A stretch of 64,000 bases of DNA from Selaginella moellendorffii. Taxonomy: Eukaryota > Streptophyta > Lycopodiopsida > Selaginellales > Selaginellaceae. Location: contig NW_003314286.1 of assembly GCF_000143415.4 (NCBI RefSeq), forward strand, positions 327,616 to 391,615, written 5' to 3'. The translations under genes and the position numbers were made by a program. Below are positions 58,411 to 64,000 of the stretch, piece by piece. A model generated the notes under the pieces. That model searched no databases, was not told where the DNA came from, and saw nothing but the letters and a program-made list of their open reading frames with translations. Position 1 is the stretch's first letter. Every line of letters begins with the position of its first letter.

Positions 58411-61400
58411 ATGGACGACGCGACGCTGCACCAGGTCGTGCAGCAGCACGGGATCAGCGTTCTTGGCCAGCATCACCAGCCGATTTCGGAGCATGCGCCA
58501 TCGTCGCTGGTCCAATCGCTCGCGCTTCATGTGGTTCGTCGTCGCGTCATCGCATTCCTTGTTCTTGCGATGGAAATTTCTTGCTGAGATTGCCGATTCG
58601 TGTATGCTCCAGTCTTTCGATCATGGATATTTCCTGACCGTGAGAGCGATTCAAGAACTCCGCGACAAGAGGAATTGCTCGGTCTCTGTCGGCATCGGAG
58701 GTCCCAGTGGATCAGGGAAAACCAGGTACTTTGCTTACCTATTCTTCAAAGTTACTCTATCGGGCTGGCTTGCAGCTTGGCGGCAAGAATCGCATCGGTT
58801 CTTGGTGGCGTTGTCATTTCCATGGAGAATTATCATGATCCTCGATTGCCTGTTGACGACAGCAACGATAAAGATTCAGTCGACTTCGACTTGCTGATAA
58901 AAAATCTAGAAGTAAGGGTGCTCTTGGCGGTTCTTTTGATTCTTTCTGATTCTCTTCCCAGGACTTGCTAAAGGGGAAGGATATCACGGTCCCATCGTTC
59001 GATTTTCAGCAGAAAAAGCGGACAGGCTTTAAACCTCTTAAAGCTCCAAAGTCGGGAGTGGTACGATGTTCATGTGAAGTTCTATTTGAATGTTGCTAAT
59101 CGTGGTTTGCAGGTTATTGTCGATGGAACATACGCATTGCATGCAAAGTTGCGGTCATTTTTGGACATACGAGTTGCTGTGGTAAGTACAGGCATTCCTT
59201 TCGGAAATGCGTGTTATTCGAGTTTGAAAATCTAGGGATATAGGTAGGAGGCGTGCATTTCAGCTTGCTATCCAAGGTCCGGAGAGATATCGGAGATACT
59301 TTTTCTCTGGATCATCTTCTGGACAGCATATTTCCAATGTTCAGAACGCACATAGAGCCTGACCTCCACCACGCCCAGGTACGTCAATCTGAGCATCTGT
59401 GAATGCATTTTCCAACTGTCTTTACTACACAGATCAGAATTAGCAACACTTTTGTTTCTTCTTTACGAGAGCCTTATTACATTTTGAAATGCGAGAAGCA
59501 GGTACTTTGCCAATAAGCAGCTTTGGTGTATCCTCCTCCGTTTATTTCATCAGGTGCTTAAGACGTCGTTAGAGTTCCTGTTCAGCTCGTCCAAAATTCG
59601 CCATGAACAGTAAGTTTCTAGCTACGCAATTGCTCATAACCCGTCTCGCTGCTAGGTTCATCGAAATGTATTTGCGACCACCTACACTTTTCGAGAATAG
59701 TAAGCCAAGTGATTGGATCAGAATGCGACAATGTGGGATAAGATACGATCTTGCCGAGAGCGATCAAAGAATCGTGGATAAAAATTTTGTAATCAAGCCG
59801 AAAGTGGAGTTTGAGGTTCGACGTTTTTCTTTTATAGAATTTTCAGCCATCTTTCTATATAGGTGGGTAAAACAACTTTGGGAGGACTATTGGCACTGGG
59901 TTACCAGGTTGCGGTTAGCTACAAACGTGACTCTGCAATCATGGACAATGGAAAAGTCGCGATCTCATTGGAAAGCCTTGATGACCTGGACAAGACGTTT
60001 GTTCAACTCAAAGGCACCGATCGTAAAGTAGCTGCATTTTCAGTAATATCGCTTTGAGGCTTATACTTTTGCTTTCAGGTCGTATCGGCTGAAGCAACAA
60101 AGCTGGGTCTTGAAGGTCCGTGGATCACAAAGTCCTATATGGAAATGATTCTTGAGAAGAAAGGTACTAGTTGTTTTATCCCTATTTCTTGCGATTTTAT
60201 GTATTTGGGGTAAACAGGTCCACCACGCATGGATTCTCCGCCTCTACCTTCTTCTGCCTTCCTCACAACGATGAGTTCTCCAACGTTTACATCCGTTGAA
60301 AGAAATGTAGTGTCTCCTCGACCACTGCGGGTGAAAGCGGAAAGATCGTACAATCTAGACATGTGGACAAGGTCACCAACAAAGTCTGACGTCGAGCCTC
60401 TAAGTGGATCCTGGCATATCACTACAAATTCTGGAATGACATTTAGAGGTGAGCTTTGATCATATCATAAGGAAGGTTTTATCCTTGTATGTTCCAGGTG
60501 ATAGCTTTGCTCCAACGTCCGATGTTTACTTTCCATCTGATCAGGAAGTGTCTGAAACTTCTCCAAGGGAATCAGTGAAACTCTTGCCTATGCCTGAAGT
60601 TTTCGACTTCGATAGAGGACTTCTGCTTGCAGTGCAGGCGGTTCAGGCAAGAATTCTGATTTCCGTCTTTAATTTATATGCATTGCTTTTTGCTTCATCT
60701 GAATTCAGACCCTTCTAAATAAGAAAGGCGCTCCAATCATCGTCGGTATAGGTATATGTGCATACCTCCTGCTTGTTGTTTCCTGAATGCACTCAATATT
60801 TCAGGTGGTCCAAGCGGCTCGGGAAAGACCAGCTTGGCTCACAAAATGGCTAATATTGTAGGCTGTGAAGTGATCTCTATGGAGAATTACTTCAAAACCG
60901 AGGAGATAAAAGAGTTCAAGTATGACGACTTCACAACTCTCGATTTGGCACTTTTGCTGAAGGTATAATTTTTAATATTTGACGTTGCGTTGCTGATTCG
61001 TTTTTCTTTTTAAAGAATATTGAGGATGCGAAAACTATGCGACCTACAAGAATTCCAGTCTTCGATTTTGAGAGAAACGTCCGGAGTGGAACAAAGGAAT
61101 TGGAAGTTTCAGACGAGTGTGGAGTAGTAGGTGTTCATTCGCTTAACAACTTTCAGAATATTTACGTTTACTTTTCAGGTAATAGTGGAAGGTGTTTATG
61201 CGTTGCATCCAGACATTCGAGGCTTTCTAGACATGTCGATTGCAGTTGTGAGTACACTGTTCTGTTCTATCTTCTTCTCGTTTTTTGGCTGATTACTTAA
61301 GGCAGGTTGGGGGCGTGCATTCACACCTCGTCACACGAGTCATGCGGGATCTTGAGCAAACTGGGAGATCAGTTTCGCGACAAGAAGTTATGACTACTGT

Positions 61401-62751
61401 TTTCCCCATGTTCCAGCAGCATATTGAACCCCACCTCATGCATGCACATGTAAGCTCGCATCTCACGAATGGCAGGCTAATGATTTCTCTTGTGCGCAGC
61501 TCAAAATATGCAATGATTTTGATCCCGTTCATTCTCCCGAAAGTTCCATGTTCGTTCTAAAAAGCAGCAAGGAGGTATCCCTTTGTTGAGCTCTTTAAAA
61601 TATGATGTCTGGATATTTTTTTAATAGGTTGCATACGAGGAGATTGCAAAGGTCTTGGACCGTGACAAAATGACCACCACTGTACAGACGTTTACAGACA
61701 TCTATTTTCACCTACCTGGACTTCCTTCTACGAATAACCATTACTCTGAGAGCAAGTGGATACGCGTCCGCAATTGCGAGGGACGTTTTGCTCTGCTCAT
61801 TAGGGAGGTATGTTTTGTTATCTACGTGGTTCTTTGATTGATGCATTTTCTACAGCCAATTAGAGAAGGCAATTTCATCATTCAACCAAGAGTTGATTTT
61901 GACATCAGTGTAAGGACCGTAGCAGGATTGTTAAGCTTAGGGTGAGTACTTGATTCCTGATCGTTAATACGTGCTCATGAACTCTATGAACCAGTTACCA
62001 GGCTGTTGCTTACATTGAGGCCACTGCAACCATCTACCAAGATGATAAGGTGCGTCAGTTTTCCAGTGCAGTAGTTTAACGTCCTCATTTGCAGCTTCTG
62101 ATCGAGGTTGATCATCTAAAGAACATCTCTACTCCGTACATTCAAATCAAAGGTTCGAACAAAGAAGCTGTAGCAACCGCTGGTCATGCACTTAAGCTGG
62201 ATGGAAACTACACCACCTCAGTAAGTCAAGCTGTTTGCCATGGCACAGTGATCCGTTCTACTGTTTCCATTTTGTGATTCAGCCTTACATAGAGATCATC
62301 CTGGCGAACAGACCAGCTTTTGGTGATGGCATCACTGGCGTTCATGACTCTCAAGCAGCCAGACTCCAGGAGCTAGTGGATTTTGTGCAAGCACAGGTAA
62401 CTATCGCTTTCCGCAGTTCTAGCGAGGTTTTGTGAAGATGGCTCTGTTGAATGGACGGTGTTGCTTTTTGTTAGGACGAAGCCATTCATTATTTCGCATT
62501 GCAGGGTGGAAATCCCAGCTCGGAAACACTGGCGAGTCCAGCATTATCTGTTGAGGGCGTGCTGGATGGTTTCGACGCCAGATTGAAGAGGCTTGAGAGA
62601 TGGCAAATCATAAACACGGTAGACTCTACGAGTTTCTATGCATGAAAGAGCTGAATTGTACTCTGCTGCGCAGGTTCTCTGGACATTTTTCGTGTCAGCG
62701 TTCATTGGCTACGTACTTTACCAACGATCGGCCAGGCGCCCAAGCAGATAA
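58411..62751 (+). CDS. Tandem uridine-kinase-like/CYTH protein (TTM family)
   Basis: Twenty-six exons assemble in frame to 980 residues. There are two copies of the same two-part module. Each starts with a P-loop kinase domain with Walker A GGPSGSGKT (residues about 70-78 and 545-553), VISMENY and a DGTYALH or EGVYALHP block. A CYTH triphosphate-tunnel domain follows (FIEMYLRPP, VDKNFVIKPKVEFEV in the first; FTDIYFHLPG, REGNFIIQPRVDFDI and LLIEVDHL in the second). A linker with TRSPTKSDVEPL joins them. A coiled-coil and a C-terminal membrane anchor (VLWTFFVSAFIGYVLYQ) end the protein. Plant TTM1/TTM2 proteins with this kinase/CYTH/tail-anchor plan are mitochondrial pyrophosphatases linked to immunity and senescence. 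The double form may have another role. One intron (60647-60708) has a GC donor. Confidence 0.93.
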
Positions 62752-63351
62752 GATTCATTTTCTTCTTTGCTGAGGAGGTAAAAGAACGGAAACTCTGTAA
62801 GTTCTCGCATTTGGAACACGCAGCAACCAATGGCAGCATGTTTTCAAAACTTCACTGTTTAAGCTTAGTAGCGCTAGTGCCGCCCGAGGGATTCAAACAC
62901 GTTACATCGAGCTCAGCACTGGAAGTCGTAGCAGCAAGGTAGCTGTTGTTTACATTGTTGCATTTACTTACTACTATAGATCAAGGAACACAGCGTTGAT
63001 CAGGACTTTGTCCAGAAATTCCAGCGCAACGACAGAGATTTTTAGCAGCGATGAGGATGACCAAGGTGATTGGATCCTCCACCCGGCTTGGCTGCTCGGA
63101 TGGGACGCCGAGACGTCGAGCGGAGTTCGTGCGCGGTCACAGCGATTCTTGGTGGACACGGCGAGTGGAAGCACTTGGAGGAGTGTAATGATGTTTGTGA
63201 GCATTGACTGGATCCAGCCACTGAGGACTTTTGAGGACTGTGCTACGAGCCGATTTGAATGCGTGAGATTATTCTCTAGTTTATTCTCTTTGAGCGGTTA
63301 TGATCTGTCGCTTTGAATGGTTGGGATTTGTCTTGTCAAAGAAGAACCCTA
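62752..63351. other. Intergenic DNA with an uncertain frame
   Basis: This is the 3' flank of the TTM-family gene. A 106-codon frame at 62996-63316 has good composition (DEDDQGDWILHPAWLLGWD) but lacks an ATG start and any recognisable domain. It could be an exon of a small gene or part of the 5' region of the gene that follows. Confidence 0.4.
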
Positions 63352-64000
63352 TGGCGGATCCACTGAGGGACTTGTGGGATTTGCCATTGAGCAAGGATGA
63401 GAAGCGCCAGCTCGCTGTGAAGCTGGGCATGCTGCAGCTGGAAGGGAAGAATCCCTCTGTGTTCTTCCTGGCTCCCACGCCGGAGGAGAAAGCGGACGTG
63501 CTCAGGAGCTTTCTCAAAGGTATTTTTACACTCGCGGGCCTCTGACGATCGGCATGCTCTCTCTCCAGAGTGTGCGCCTCGAATTGCCGATGAGGATTCC
63601 ATGGATGTCACGTACAAGACTCTCGCCGAGTTTTGCAAACCAACGGTCCCCGAGCTCCAAGGCTTGAAAGAGTTTCTCCTCAAGAAGCCCGATGGTTGCA
63701 TAATTCGCGTGAGTCCCAGGACATACAAGCGGGTCCGTGACTACGATTTGCAGGGCCTCTTTGAGCCTTCGAATGGAGATCGCTGCTTCGCGCTCGAGGA
63801 GCATCTCGCCGGCTGTGTACTCCAACCAGAAACAGGCCTGTCTACATACAGATTCTCTCTTTCACTGACAGGGTGTTCTTGTGCTCGTTCCAGGTGCTTC
63901 AAGGCTCTCGTTCGTTCATGCCTGGGACAACCTGATCAACAAGTCTTTGCGACTGTTCTTGAGCTTGAGCTTCACCAAGGACCGTAATACGAATACTGCA
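63352..64000 (+). CDS. Unrecognised plant protein, 5' part only
   Basis: The gene starts at MADPLRDLWDLPLSKDEKRQL (63352) and runs off the window. Likely exons are 63352-63520, 63569-63816 and 63872 onward, joined by GT-AG introns. The first two encode an acidic/Leu-rich region and TYKTLAEFCKPTVPELQGLKEFL, then RVSPRTYKRVRDYDLQGLF. The third begins GVLVLVPGASRLSFVHAWD. I do not recognise a family. An alternative reading of the second intron as a GC-donor intron near 63839 gives a poorer frame. Confidence 0.55.

Noticed and set aside
1-64000. CRISPR arrays, bacterial operons or phage features
   Set aside because: No regularly spaced short repeats. The introns and families are clearly plant nuclear.

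Overview
The window is nuclear plant DNA. The genes have many very short introns (mostly 45-90 bp) with GT-AG or occasional GC-AG ends, and they include plant-only families: a DCD-domain protein, an early-nodulin-like phytocyanin, a mitochondrial small heat-shock protein and plant-type PIEZO. Gene spacing is extremely tight, and there are chromodomain-carrying Ty3/gypsy elements whose primer sites match initiator tRNA-Met. Together these suggest a lycophyte such as Selaginella. That assignment is inferred from gene architecture, not from a database match.

Layout. 1-465: AT-rich, nothing seen. 465-7252: complete but decayed Ty3/gypsy chromovirus (element 1) with LTRs and a 5-bp target duplication. 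7253-13860: an AT-rich lectin-like gene with a broken 3' end, then a head-to-head pair, a DCD-domain gene (minus) and a methyltransferase-like membrane protein (plus). 13861-41817: a repeat block. It holds a tandem array of a roughly 6-kb unit (one half copy, two near-complete copies and one fragment), each carrying decayed coding remnants (a His-rich transmembrane protein and PPR-like pieces). A second, short-LTR gypsy element (element 3, 23549-34831) is inserted between two units. That element was itself interrupted by a young 7.3-kb non-autonomous LTR element (element 2, 26811-34109).

42005-64000: a compact gene cluster. On the minus strand, in order of transcription, are an early-nodulin-like phytocyanin, a DUF212 phosphatase-like membrane protein, PIEZO, the telomere protein POT1, a DUF3754 membrane protein and a mitochondrial small heat-shock protein, with about 110-300 bp between coding regions. 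On the plus strand are a 26-exon protein with two uridine-kinase-like/CYTH modules and, at the right edge, the start of an unrecognised gene.

The clustered genes do not form an obvious pathway; their closeness looks like general genome compaction. The most unusual material is in the repeats. The young element's LTRs carry a spaced array of G-box/ABRE motifs and a perfect 12-bp hairpin, and the ~6-kb tandem units contain gene remnants, an internal older duplication and a degenerate tRNA-Ala. Exon boundaries given are read by eye from splice signals and frame continuity.
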